A DNA stretch of 33,658 nt from assembly GCA_018970175.1 (NCBI GenBank), contig JAGWWV010000024.1:1-33658 (forward strand). The letters run 5' to 3'. Position 1 is the first letter of the stretch; each line of letters begins with the position of its first letter. Below the pieces are notes generated by a model. The model was not told where the DNA came from. It was given only the letters and a program-made list of their open reading frames with translations, and made no database searches. A program made the translations under genes and the position numbers. Positions 21,858 through 29,584 of the stretch are shown here, one piece after another. This DNA is from Acidobacteriota bacterium (lineage in GTDB: Bacteria; Actinomycetota; Acidimicrobiia; Acidimicrobiales; Ilumatobacteraceae).

Positions 21858-22817
21858 ATGAAGCAGTTCATCACCGGCGCCGCAGGATTCATCGGCTCGA
21901 ACTACGTGCGATACATCCTCGAGAACACCGATGACGAAGTCACCGTTTTCGACGCGCTCACGTACGCGGGCAATCTCTCGACCCTGAAGGACGTCGACGA
22001 CAGCCCGCGGTTCAAGTTCGTGAAGGGCAACATCTGTGATCCGGCGGCGATCGCCGACGCCATGAAGGGCCACGATGCCGTCGTGCACTTTGCCGCCGAG
22101 AGTCACGTCGACCGGTCGATCGACGGGTCCGAAGACTTCATTCTCACGAACTGCTTCGGAACCAACGTCGTCATCGACGCGGCCCGCAAACTCGACATCG
22201 GTCGTGTGCTGCACATCGGCACCGACGAGGTCTATGGATCCGTCGAGGTGGGTTCGTCGCTCGAAACCGACCCTCTCGAACCGCGGTCGCCGTATTCGGC
22301 ATCGAAGGCCGGGTCCGACCTCATCGCGCTCGCGTACCACCACACCCACGGCACGCCCGTGCTGGTGACCCGCTGCACCAACAATTTCGGGCCGTACCAG
22401 TACCCCGAAAAGGCGATCCCGCTTTTCACGACGAACCTGATCGATGGCAAGAAGATCCCGCTGTACGGCGACGGCTTGAACGAACGCGACTGGCTGTTCG
22501 TCGACGACCACTGCTCGGGCGTCCACCTGGTGCTCACCAAGGGCACCGTCGGTGAGATCTACAACATCGGGGCCGGCAACGAGACGCCGAACCGAGTGCT
22601 CGTCGACAAGTTGCTCGGCATCTTCGGCGTCGGCGAAGAGATGGTGCAGTACGTCGAAGACCGCAAGGGCCACGACCGTCGGTATTCGGTGAACATCGAC
22701 AAGATCACGAAGCTCGGTTGGAAAAAGACCCGCACACTCGACGAGGCCCTGCAAGAGACCGTGCAGTGGTACCGCGACAACCGCTGGTGGTGGGAGCCAC
22801 TCAAGGGCAAGAAGTGA
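21858..22817 (+). CDS. rfbB: dTDP-glucose 4,6-dehydratase
   Basis: RmlB converts dTDP-glucose to dTDP-4-keto-6-deoxyglucose by an NAD+-dependent oxidation, dehydration and reduction. The 319-residue extended SDR has TGAAGFIGSN (6-15), DALTYAGNL typical of RmlB, FAAESHVDRSI, the catalytic triad region TDEVYG (Thr122, Asp123, Glu124), and SPYSASKAGSD with Tyr146 and Lys150. LYGDGLNERDWLFVDDHC is the family's substrate-side signature. It is slightly shorter than many homologues at the C-terminus. The ATG at 21858 follows GGAGTACCCCTC, with GGAG about 8 nt upstream. The stop overlaps the rfbD start as GTGA, so translation is coupled. Confidence 0.96.
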   Translation: MKQFITGAAGFIGSNYVRYILENTDDEVTVFDALTYAGNLSTLKDVDDSPRFKFVKGNICDPAAIADAMKGHDAVVHFAAESHVDRSIDGSEDFILTNCFGTNVVIDAARKLDIGRVLHIGTDEVYGSVEVGSSLETDPLEPRSPYSASKAGSDLIALAYHHTHGTPVLVTRCTNNFGPYQYPEKAIPLFTTNLIDGKKIPLYGDGLNERDWLFVDDHCSGVHLVLTKGTVGEIYNIGAGNETPNRVLVDKLLGIFGVGEEMVQYVEDRKGHDRRYSVNIDKITKLGWKKTRTLDEALQETVQWYRDNRWWWEPLKGKK

Positions 22818-23662
22818 AGGTCCTCGTCACGGGTGCGGCCGGCCAGCTCGGCCACGAACTGTCGCGGGTCTTCTCGGGGGCCGGTCACGAGGTGGTCGCC
22901 ACGAGTCATGCCACGCTCGACATCGCCGACCCGGCTGCTGTCGTGTCGGCCGTCGATTCCGCGCGACCCGACTGGATCCTGCACGGCGCTGCGTGGACCG
23001 CCGTCGATGCTTGCGAGTCGGATCCTGCGAAGGCCGAGGCGGTCAACGGGGGTGGCTCGCGGAATGTCGTTGCCGCGGCCGAGCGCGTCGGCGCCCGTGT
23101 TCTGTACGTCAGCACCGACTACGTGTTCGACGGAACGAAGTCCACGCCGTACGTCGAGACCGACCGCACGAATCCTCAGTCGGTGTACGGGGCGTCGAAG
23201 CTTTCCGGCGAACACGCGATGCGCGACAGCGATCTCGTCACCCGCATCTCGTGGGTGTGTGGCTACCACGGCAACAACATGGTGAAGACGATTCTGCGTA
23301 TTGCCTCGGCGCAGCCGGGTCTCAAGTTCGTCGACGATCAGATTGGTCACCCCACCTTCGCCGACGATGCGGCTGCGGGAATGCTGATGCTCGTCGAGGC
23401 GGGTGCCGCCGGAACGTTCCATCTCACGAACCAGGGTGCCGTCAGCTGGTGTGGTTTCGCTCGCGCGGTGCTTGAAGCGGCCGGCGAAGATCCTGCACGA
23501 GTCGAACCGATTGCAACCGCGGACCTTCAACCTCCTCGCCCAGCGAAGCGACCCGCGAACTCGGTGCTCGACAATGCCACACTGCGAGGTCAGGGTTTCG
23601 CTCTGCTCGACGATTTCCGTCTGCCGCTCGGCCGACTCGTGCGCCGACTGCTGGCAGACTGA
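22814..23662 (+). CDS. rfbD: dTDP-4-dehydrorhamnose reductase
   Basis: RmlD reduces dTDP-4-keto-rhamnose to dTDP-L-rhamnose using NAD(P)H, completing the pathway. The 282-residue product has VTGAAGQLGHEL (5-16), HGAAWTAVDACESD (57-70), STDYVFDG (100-107), and SVYGASKLSGE with Tyr125 and Lys129. GLKFVDDQIGHPTFADD matches the conserved substrate-binding stretch. The GTG at 22814 overlaps the rfbB stop by 4 nt; an upstream ATG in the same frame would fall inside rfbB and add a non-homologous peptide. dTDP-rhamnose would supply the cell-wall linker or surface polysaccharides. Confidence 0.95.
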   Translation: MKVLVTGAAGQLGHELSRVFSGAGHEVVATSHATLDIADPAAVVSAVDSARPDWILHGAAWTAVDACESDPAKAEAVNGGGSRNVVAAAERVGARVLYVSTDYVFDGTKSTPYVETDRTNPQSVYGASKLSGEHAMRDSDLVTRISWVCGYHGNNMVKTILRIASAQPGLKFVDDQIGHPTFADDAAAGMLMLVEAGAAGTFHLTNQGAVSWCGFARAVLEAAGEDPARVEPIATADLQPPRPAKRPANSVLDNATLRGQGFALLDDFRLPLGRLVRRLLAD

Positions 23663-23666
23663 CCCG

Positions 23667-24383
23667 ATGCGCGGCATCGGAACGATCACGAACTTTCTCA
23701 CCATCATTGGTGGAACGTTGGTCGGCCTGGGTGTCGGCAAGTACGTCGCTGACAACATGCGCACGACCATCGAACAAGCTGTGGGAATGGTCACGATCGT
23801 GCTGGGCGTTTCAACGGCCGCACAATCCGACAACATCGTCTTTCCGCTGGTGAGTGTGGTTCTCGGGGGCATCATCGGCGAACTGGCCCGCATCGAGCAC
23901 GGCTTCTACGTGCTTGGAAACTGGGTGAAATCCCGCGCCGAGTCGGCCCTTGCCAAGCGCTCCCGGGCTACGACGTTCCATCCCCGATTCGTCGAGGGTT
24001 TCGTGACGGCGACCCTGTTGTTCTCCATCGGTCCGATGTCGATTCTGGGGTCGATCGACGATGGTCTGGGGCGCGGCGCGCAGATCCTCATCGTCAAGTC
24101 GGCACTCGACGGTCTTGTCTCGATCATCTTCGCAGCGACGATGGGGTGGGGGGTCGCACTCAGCGCGTTCGTGGTCGCCGGCTATCAGGCAGTGATGACC
24201 CTGAGTGCATCGGGGCTCGACGCGATATTGACCGACCGGATGGTGCACGAAATGAGTGCAACCGGCGGAATCATGGTTCTCGGCATCGGACTGCGCTTCA
24301 TGGACGTGAAGCCGATCCGGGTGGGAAGCCTGTTACCGGGCCTTGCGGTTGCCCCGGTACTTGTCGCGCTGTTTGCCCGCTGA
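23667..24383 (+). CDS. DUF554 family integral membrane protein
   Basis: The 238-residue product is almost entirely hydrophobic, with about six or seven predicted membrane segments. It matches the DUF554 pattern: GTITNFLTIIGGTLVGLG at the N-terminus, a central FVEGFVTATLLFSIGPMSILGSI, and a C-terminal GGIMVLGIGLRFM followed by a final hydrophobic helix. DUF554 proteins are conserved across bacteria and have no established biochemical role; a transport function is often assumed. The ATG at 23667 lies 4 nt after the rfbD stop, so it is probably co-transcribed with the rhamnose genes. Its last 51 bp overlap the 3' end of the convergent DEAD-box helicase gene. Confidence 0.87.
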   Translation: MRGIGTITNFLTIIGGTLVGLGVGKYVADNMRTTIEQAVGMVTIVLGVSTAAQSDNIVFPLVSVVLGGIIGELARIEHGFYVLGNWVKSRAESALAKRSRATTFHPRFVEGFVTATLLFSIGPMSILGSIDDGLGRGAQILIVKSALDGLVSIIFAATMGWGVALSAFVVAGYQAVMTLSASGLDAILTDRMVHEMSATGGIMVLGIGLRFMDVKPIRVGSLLPGLAVAPVLVALFAR

Positions 24384-25757
24384 CGGGCGCGCCGTGTTGC
24401 CCTGTGGGCGATCGTCGCGCGAGCGGTCCCTGTTCGAACGGTCCCCGTAGGACTTCGGACCGGACGACTTGTGTCCCGAGTTGAACTGACGCTTGGGGCC
24501 GCCCTTGCGCGGTCCGCCGGGCTTGCGCTCGGGAGCGGGGTGCATGTCGATCGACGACGTTTCGACAAACACCCGATCGCCGGGTGCCAATTCGTTCAGG
24601 AACGGATGGTTCGGAGCCACCTTGGTGGTGGTGGGCGTGATGCCGGCCTGCTTGGTGAGGGCGCTGACCGAACGCCGCTGCTTGTCGGTCATCAGGGTGA
24701 CGACGGTGCCCGAGGCGCCGGCGCGTGCCGTACGCCCGGAACGGTGCAGGTAGGCCTTGTGCTCTTCGGGCGGGTCGGCGTGGATGACGAGGCTCACATC
24801 GTCGACGTGGATACCGCGAGCGGCAATGTCCGTGGCGACGAGGGTGTCGGCGCGACCCGCGGCAAACGCCGCAAGATTCCGGGCACGGGCCGACTGCGAC
24901 AGGTTCCCGTGCAGCTCGACGGACGGAACGCCGGCCTTCATCAGTTGTTCGGTCAAGCGTGCGGCACCGTGCTTGGTGCGGGTGAAGACGAGGGTCTTGC
25001 CGGGGGCGGCGCAGAGATCCTTCAGAATCCCGACGCGGTCGGACTGGTCGATGTGGAGCACGTGATGCGACATCGCGTCGACCGGCGAATCGGCCGGGTC
25101 CACCTCGTGGGTGACCGGTGAACTCAGGAACTTGTCGACCAGGCGGTCGATGCCTCGGTCGAGCGTCGCCGAGAACAGCAAGCGCTGGCTCCCGCGCGGG
25201 GTCGCAGCGAGGACTTGCTCGACGTGCTGGAGAAAGCCGAGCTCCGCCATGTGGTCGGCTTCGTCGAGAACCGTGATCTCGACGTCGCTGAAGTCGACGT
25301 TGCGCGATTCCATGTGGTCGACGAGGCGACCCGGGCATGCGACGACGATGTCGACGCCCTTGCGCAATGCGTTCAACTGACCTCCGTAGCCCACACCGCC
25401 GTAGATGGTGGTGGTGAACATGCGCAGACTGCGGGCGAGGGGCATGATGACCTCGTTGACCTGGTTCGCAAGTTCGCGGGTCGGCACGAGAATCAACGCG
25501 CGGGGTTTGTTCGCGCGACGCGGCTTGTTCGACTGGGCAAGACGTGTGAGGAGCGGCAGCGAAAAGGCGAGTGTCTTGCCCGATCCGGTTCGACCGCGAC
25601 CGAGAACGTCGCGTCCGGCCAGGGCGTCGGGAATGGCTGCTGCCTGGATGGGAAAGGGAACCTCGATGCCCTGCGAAGCAAGGTGATTCTTCAACGAGGA
25701 GTGCAGGTCGAGGTCGTCGAAAGACGAGACGAGAGACGAGGACATGGTGGGTGACAT
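24333..25757 (-). CDS. DEAD-box ATP-dependent RNA helicase (RhlE/DeaD type)
   Basis: This RNA helicase remodels structured RNA in ribosome assembly or mRNA decay. From the ATG at 25757 it has 474 residues. The Q motif region is SFDDLDLHSSLKNHL and FPIQAAAIPDAL, motif I is GRGRTGSGKT, Ia is PTRELANQ, II is DEAD, III is SAT, and the second RecA domain has VFTRTKHGA, TDIAARGIH and HRSGRTARAG. After about residue 385 comes a basic, Gly/Arg/Lys/Ser-rich low-complexity tail ending YRGNRKAR, typical of RNA-binding extensions. ATG 25757 has GGAG about 9 nt upstream; ATG 25745 is an alternative, and a GTG at 25787 is less likely. The 3' end overlaps the convergent DUF554 gene by 51 bp. Confidence 0.92.
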   Translation of the reverse strand: MSPTMSSSLVSSFDDLDLHSSLKNHLASQGIEVPFPIQAAAIPDALAGRDVLGRGRTGSGKTLAFSLPLLTRLAQSNKPRRANKPRALILVPTRELANQVNEVIMPLARSLRMFTTTIYGGVGYGGQLNALRKGVDIVVACPGRLVDHMESRNVDFSDVEITVLDEADHMAELGFLQHVEQVLAATPRGSQRLLFSATLDRGIDRLVDKFLSSPVTHEVDPADSPVDAMSHHVLHIDQSDRVGILKDLCAAPGKTLVFTRTKHGAARLTEQLMKAGVPSVELHGNLSQSARARNLAAFAAGRADTLVATDIAARGIHVDDVSLVIHADPPEEHKAYLHRSGRTARAGASGTVVTLMTDKQRRSVSALTKQAGITPTTTKVAPNHPFLNELAPGDRVFVETSSIDMHPAPERKPGGPRKGGPKRQFNSGHKSSGPKSYGDRSNRDRSRDDRPQGNTARPSAGKQRDKYRGNRKAR

Positions 25758-25844
25758 TGGGGGCTCCGGGTGGGGGGACTCAGCCACGGACGCCGGTGTG
25801 CACCCATGGGGACCCGCGGACGACCCGCGAGAACGAAGACCCTA
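25758..25844 (-). promoter_or_regulatory. Candidate promoter and structured 5' leader of the DEAD-box helicase gene
   Basis: On the minus strand TAGGGT (25844-25839) is a plausible -10. Initiation about 7 nt later would give a leader of roughly 75 nt before the ATG at 25757. The leader contains CGCGG-GTCGT-CCGCG, a perfect 5-bp hairpin, and further short GC-rich inverted repeats. RNA helicase mRNAs often carry long regulatory leaders; any such role here is inference. Confidence 0.35.
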
Positions 25845-25891
25845 CCGTCGGATCGTCCCAGAAATGGCGATTCCCGCACTTTTCGTGTTCG

Positions 25892-26884
25892 ATGTCGTTC
25901 GTGGCTTCTTTTCTCGATGGCGCGATGGATGCACTCGTCGTTCCCGGCTTCAGTCGCATCGGCTTTGCGATTCGCTCGCGATCGTTCGGTTCCCTCGACG
26001 ATGTGTCGTTGGTCGGCAAGACGGTCGTCGTCACCGGACATACCTCGGGCCTCGGCTACGCCGCCGCGTGCCAGTTGCGATCAATGGGTGCCGATCTCGT
26101 TGTGGTGGGTCGAAACCGCGCACGCAGTGAAGAGGCGGCAGAACGGATCAAGAAGACGAACGGAGTCGGAACGCTCGAGGTATCGGTGGCCGACATGGGT
26201 GAGCTGGGCGAAGTGCGTGAGCTCGCGACGTGGTTGGCGACAACGCATCCGCGCATCGATGTCGTCGTTCACAACGCCGGTGCTCTGTTGAAAGAGCGCA
26301 CGCGCACGTCGGGCGGCCACGACACGACCCTTGCAGTGCACGTGTACGGACCGTTCCTTCTCACGCACAGCCTCCTTGCCCCGCTCGCCGCAGCGAACGG
26401 GCGAGTCATCACCGTCTCGTCGGGTGGCATGTACGCGACCGGTCTTCCCGATTTCGACCGCGGTCACGGTCTCGAGCTTCCCGATGCAAAGTACGACGGC
26501 ACGCGCCAGTACGCGATTGCCAAGCGTGCGCAAGTCACACTGAACGAGATGTGGGCCGAGCAAGCTGCCGAGTCAACCGCGCATGGCGCCGTCGCCTTCC
26601 ACGCGATGCACCCGGGGTGGGCCGACACGCCCGGTGTCGCGACATCGATACCGGTGTTCAGGGCGGTGACGCGGCCGATACTTCGCACCGCGGCGCAGGG
26701 CGCTGACACGATTGCATGGCTCGCCGGAGCCGATGCATCGATGTTGGGATCGGGGGGCTTCTGGTGTGATCGTGCGCGACGGCCGATCCACCGTCTCGGC
26801 TCGACGCGTCGCCGCGACACGCCTGCGGCGCGGCGGGCGTTGTGGGACCAGGTCAGTGGGGCTGCGCTAGGGTCACGTTCGTGA
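25892..26884 (+). CDS. SDR-family oxidoreductase (DHRS12-like)
   Basis: The 330-residue product is a classical-fold SDR with an N-terminal extension resembling DHRS12-type proteins (LVVPGFSRIGFAIRSRSF). Cofactor binding uses TGHTSGLG, with NAG in VVHNAG, Ser in VSSGGMY and Tyr/Lys in QYAIAK. HPGWADTPGV follows the active site, as in retinol-dehydrogenase-like SDRs. The C-terminus, with FWCDRARRPIHRLGSTRR, is longer than in minimal SDRs. The ATG at 25892 keeps the family extension; ATG 25925 is an alternative. The stop overlaps the ferredoxin start as GTGA, placing this dehydrogenase first in the oxidative gene run. Confidence 0.85.
   Translation: MSFVASFLDGAMDALVVPGFSRIGFAIRSRSFGSLDDVSLVGKTVVVTGHTSGLGYAAACQLRSMGADLVVVGRNRARSEEAAERIKKTNGVGTLEVSVADMGELGEVRELATWLATTHPRIDVVVHNAGALLKERTRTSGGHDTTLAVHVYGPFLLTHSLLAPLAAANGRVITVSSGGMYATGLPDFDRGHGLELPDAKYDGTRQYAIAKRAQVTLNEMWAEQAAESTAHGAVAFHAMHPGWADTPGVATSIPVFRAVTRPILRTAAQGADTIAWLAGADASMLGSGGFWCDRARRPIHRLGSTRRRDTPAARRALWDQVSGAALGSRS
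26868..26881 (+). promoter_or_regulatory. Possible leaderless-type -10 of the ferredoxin gene
   Basis: TAGGGT at 26868-26873 ends 7 nt before the GTG at 26881, inside the end of the SDR gene. Because the ferredoxin start also overlaps the SDR stop, the gene may be expressed both from the upstream message and from this internal promoter. Confidence 0.35.
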
Positions 26885-27075
26885 AAGTGCGTTTGATCGA
26901 AGGTCGCTGTCAGGGTCATCAGATGTGTGCGATCGCCGCCCCCGAAATATTCGGAAGCGACGAGATCGGCAACGCGACGGTGCTCATCGCGGGCGACATT
27001 CCCGCCGATCTCGAGGCGAAAGCACGGCGGGCAGAGGGGAATTGCCCCGAGCGGGCGATCGAAATCGTCGGCTAG
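26881..27075 (+). CDS. [3Fe-4S] ferredoxin, P450 redox partner
   Basis: The 64-residue ferredoxin has C10-x2-H13-x2-C16 and C55-P, the three-cysteine pattern of single [3Fe-4S] ferredoxins with His in the position of the missing fourth ligand. Such proteins are usually encoded beside actinobacterial P450 genes and pass electrons to them. RLIEGRCQGHQMCAIAAPEIF and AEGNCPERAI are typical. The GTG at 26881 lies in a GTGA overlap with the SDR stop; an in-frame GTG at 26842 would lie inside the SDR gene and is less likely. The P450 start is 35 nt downstream. No ferredoxin reductase is encoded in this window. Confidence 0.93.
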   Translation: MKVRLIEGRCQGHQMCAIAAPEIFGSDEIGNATVLIAGDIPADLEAKARRAEGNCPERAIEIVG

Positions 27076-27088
27076 AACGAGAAATCGT

Positions 27089-27098
27089 CGAAGCTTCG
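27089..27098. repeat. 10-bp palindrome between ferredoxin and P450 genes
   Basis: CGAAGCTTCG is a perfect 10-bp palindrome. The adjacent 10-mer GAAATCGTCG occurs twice, at 27061-27070 and 27081-27090, exactly 20 bp apart. The elements could be a regulator site before the P450 gene, but they are short enough to be chance. Confidence 0.3.
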
Positions 27099-27110
27099 GA
27101 TGGGGGGATC

Positions 27111-28298
27111 ATGAAGCAGGACACCGAATACGACATCTTCGACCAGAACTTCATCTGGAACCCGTTCCCGGCCTTCGACAGCGTCCGTGAGTCCGAGTGT
27201 CCGATCGCACACTCCGACAAGTGGGGTGGGTCGTGGATGCCCACCCGCTACGAGGACATCGTTGCGATCGCACAGGAGCACGACGTCTTCACGTCTCGCG
27301 AGATCATCGTCGTCCCGCCGCCGCCGGGCCAGCTCGAAGGGCCGTACGGCGGCGTGAAGGCCCCGCCGATCACTTCCGACCCGCCCGACCATCACTGGCA
27401 TCGCCGCGCAATCCTGCCCGTCTTTTCGCCGCAGTCGGTCGCGACGTACGAACAGGACATGCGCGACTTCTGCAACGGATTGATCGATGGTTTCATCGAC
27501 AAGGGGCGCGCCGACGCGGCTGCCGATTACGCGCAGCGCATTCCCGTCAACGTGATTGCACGCATGCTCGGTGTACCCGTCGAGATGTCCGACACCTTCA
27601 CCGAATGGGTTCGCGGAGCGCTCGAGGTGGGTCTCACGAATCCCGAACTGCGTCGTGCCAACCGACTGAAGATCATCGAGTTCTTCATCGGTCAGGTCAA
27701 CGAGCGAAAAGAGAACCCCCGCGAGAACGACCTCATCACCGATCTGCTGGCGCTTCAGGTCGATGGCCAGCCCGCACCGCTCGAGTACGTCATCGGCGTG
27801 TGCAACCTCATGCTCGTGGCCGGCATCGACACCACGTGGTCGGCCATCGGCTCGTCGCTCTGGCACCTGGCTGGACACCCCGACCACCGTCGGCAACTGC
27901 GCGACAATCCCGACCTGTGGTCGACGGCAATCGAAGAGTTCCTGCGTGCGTACGCGCCCGTCACGATGGCGCGCATCGTCGACCGCGACACCGAATTCCA
28001 GGGCTGCCCCATGAAGGCGGGTGACCGGGTGCTCATGACGTTTCCGGCAGCAAACCGCGATCCTCGGCAGTTCGATCGGCCCGACGAAGTGATTCTCGAC
28101 CGACAGAACAACCGACACGTCGCGTTCGGTGCCGGTATCCACCGGTGTGCGGGGTCGAATTTGGCCCGTCTCGAGCTGAAAGTCGCCCTGCAGACTTGGA
28201 TGGAACGGATTCCCGACTTCTCGCTCGTCGACCCGGGATCGGTGACCTGGGCCGGGGGACAGGTGCGGGGGCCGCGGCAGTGCCTCGTCAGTTTTTGA
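27111..28298 (+). CDS. Cytochrome P450 monooxygenase
   Basis: A soluble bacterial class I P450 of 395 residues that would insert one oxygen atom into a hydrophobic substrate. Landmarks are HHWHRR in the C-helix region (about 94-99), the I-helix oxygen-activation motif AGIDTTWS (237-244), E276-x2-R279 in EEFLRAYAPV, and the heme loop FGAGIHRCAGSNLARLE with Cys346 as the thiolate ligand. No membrane anchor or fused reductase is present. GGGGGGATC lies just before the ATG at 27111. Context with a ferredoxin, Rieske oxygenases and a monooxygenase suggests catabolism of a steroid, terpenoid or aromatic. The CYP family and substrate cannot be set from sequence alone. Confidence 0.95.
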   Translation: MKQDTEYDIFDQNFIWNPFPAFDSVRESECPIAHSDKWGGSWMPTRYEDIVAIAQEHDVFTSREIIVVPPPPGQLEGPYGGVKAPPITSDPPDHHWHRRAILPVFSPQSVATYEQDMRDFCNGLIDGFIDKGRADAAADYAQRIPVNVIARMLGVPVEMSDTFTEWVRGALEVGLTNPELRRANRLKIIEFFIGQVNERKENPRENDLITDLLALQVDGQPAPLEYVIGVCNLMLVAGIDTTWSAIGSSLWHLAGHPDHRRQLRDNPDLWSTAIEEFLRAYAPVTMARIVDRDTEFQGCPMKAGDRVLMTFPAANRDPRQFDRPDEVILDRQNNRHVAFGAGIHRCAGSNLARLELKVALQTWMERIPDFSLVDPGSVTWAGGQVRGPRQCLVSF

Positions 28299-28365
28299 TG
28301 CACGGTTTTTGGTTGAATGGTGAGGACCCGAGAGTGGGACAGAGAAGAGAGCTGAGGAAGTAAGC

Positions 28366-29511
28366 ATGGTTCACGTTCCCACCCGTGGGTCCCTTCCGGC
28401 ACGTGTCGGACCACAGATTCAGAACATGCCGCATTACGGGCCGACCAAAATGAGTCGGCAGCCCTACACCGACCCCGTGCAGTACGAACTCGAGCGTGAA
28501 CATGTGCTTGCCAAGCACTGGATTCTCGGTGGCCACGCCTCGACCGTGAAGAATCCCGGCGACTGGATGACCTTTGAAGGTCACGGCGAGACGGTCGTCA
28601 TCACGCGCCAACCCGACGGCTCGCTTGCCGCGTTCCAGAACGTCTGTCAACACAGGGGTCCGTCGTTCGTGCAAGATGCGACGGGTTGCAAGGCGCGACG
28701 CTTCACGTGTCCCTACCACGGGTGGGTGTACGACACGACGGGCAAGTTGGTCGGCGTTCCCGAGCGCGAGGACTTCTCCGAAGAGCACCTGCGCGACGTG
28801 CGCGCACCGAAAGTTGCCGTCGGGGAGTGGGGCGGTTGGGTGTGGATCAACCTTGCAGGTGACGACGCCGTGCCCCTCGAAGAGGGCCTGGGTGCCGAGA
28901 TCATGGCAGACCTCGGTGCCTACAAGATGGAGGACATGATCCTCCACGAGGTCGTCGAATTCGATGTTCCGGTGTCGTACAAGGCGGTCGTCGATGGTTT
29001 CAACGAGATCTACCACGTGACCGAACTGCACCACGTGGCGCCCGAGTTCACGAAGGCGTGTCGCAAGGCGGCGTTCCACGTGGTGGGTGACAACTACATG
29101 TGCTTCGTGCCGAAGCCCGAGAACATGGACAAGTGGGACGAGAACTACGACCATCACAAGTGGGCGATCTGTCACTACGTGGTGTTCCCGAACACGGTCT
29201 TCAACTGCAATCCCGAACACATCCAGGTGTTCAACCCGATCCCGGTCGGTGTCGACCGCACGCGTTTTCTTTGCTGGCAGATCATCTACCCGGGCGACAT
29301 GGCCGACCCCGAATACGCCGCATACTTCGCCCGGACCGAGCGGCTGTGGGCCGGCCTGAAGATCGTGGTGGGCGAGGACATCGCCATCTACGAACAGCTG
29401 AAGCGCACCAAGAACTCATCCGGCTACAAGGAGCACATCCTCTCCGAGCGGGAATGCAAGATTCACCGTTACCACGAGACAATGGCGCTGAAAATAAGGG
29501 GTCGCGGCTAG
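28366..29511 (+). CDS. Rieske non-heme iron oxygenase, alpha subunit (copy 1)
   Basis: The 381-residue protein is a ring-hydroxylating-type oxygenase. The Rieske [2Fe-2S] site is C94-x-H96 and C115-x2-H118 (CQHRG, CPYHGW). The catalytic iron site is DGFNEIYHVTELHH with His217 and His222, and a candidate acidic ligand is Asp338 in VGEDIAIYEQ. Asp210, five residues upstream, is the usual bridging residue. The N-terminus MVHVPTRGSLPARVG is shared with copy 2. No beta subunit or reductase lies nearby, so it may be a homomultimeric type using external electron donors. A GAGGAAG ribosome-binding site precedes the ATG at 28366. The P450 gene ends 67 nt upstream. The substrate is unknown. Confidence 0.93.
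   Translation: MVHVPTRGSLPARVGPQIQNMPHYGPTKMSRQPYTDPVQYELEREHVLAKHWILGGHASTVKNPGDWMTFEGHGETVVITRQPDGSLAAFQNVCQHRGPSFVQDATGCKARRFTCPYHGWVYDTTGKLVGVPEREDFSEEHLRDVRAPKVAVGEWGGWVWINLAGDDAVPLEEGLGAEIMADLGAYKMEDMILHEVVEFDVPVSYKAVVDGFNEIYHVTELHHVAPEFTKACRKAAFHVVGDNYMCFVPKPENMDKWDENYDHHKWAICHYVVFPNTVFNCNPEHIQVFNPIPVGVDRTRFLCWQIIYPGDMADPEYAAYFARTERLWAGLKIVVGEDIAIYEQLKRTKNSSGYKEHILSERECKIHRYHETMALKIRGRG
28714..28796 (+). repeat. 83-bp tract identical to 29933-30015 in the paralogous gene
   Basis: This segment matches the second Rieske gene base for base at an offset of 1219, including wobble positions. It covers the end of the Rieske motif (YHGW) through FSEEHLRD. Neighbouring parts of the two genes differ at many third positions, and the next longest identical run I found is about 35 bases. 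Confidence 0.9.
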
Positions 29512-29584
29512 AACCCCGGACCCGCCCGGGCCTGTGGGCGTGTGGCAAACTATTCGGTGAGTCAATTCGTTCCGGAGGGTTTCC

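Noticed and set aside
24375-24388. GCCCG/CGGGC hairpin as intrinsic terminator of the DUF554 gene
   Set aside because: No T-tract follows on either strand, and the site lies inside the helicase coding region.
26842-26880. Upstream GTG at 26842 as the ferredoxin start
   Set aside because: It would add 13 residues unlike any ferredoxin N-terminus and lies within the SDR gene; GTG 26881 gives the normal N-terminus.
29515-29530. CCCGG/CCGGG hairpin between the Rieske genes as a terminator
   Set aside because: It has only a 5-bp stem with no T-tract; at most it would weaken read-through or stabilise the upstream message.
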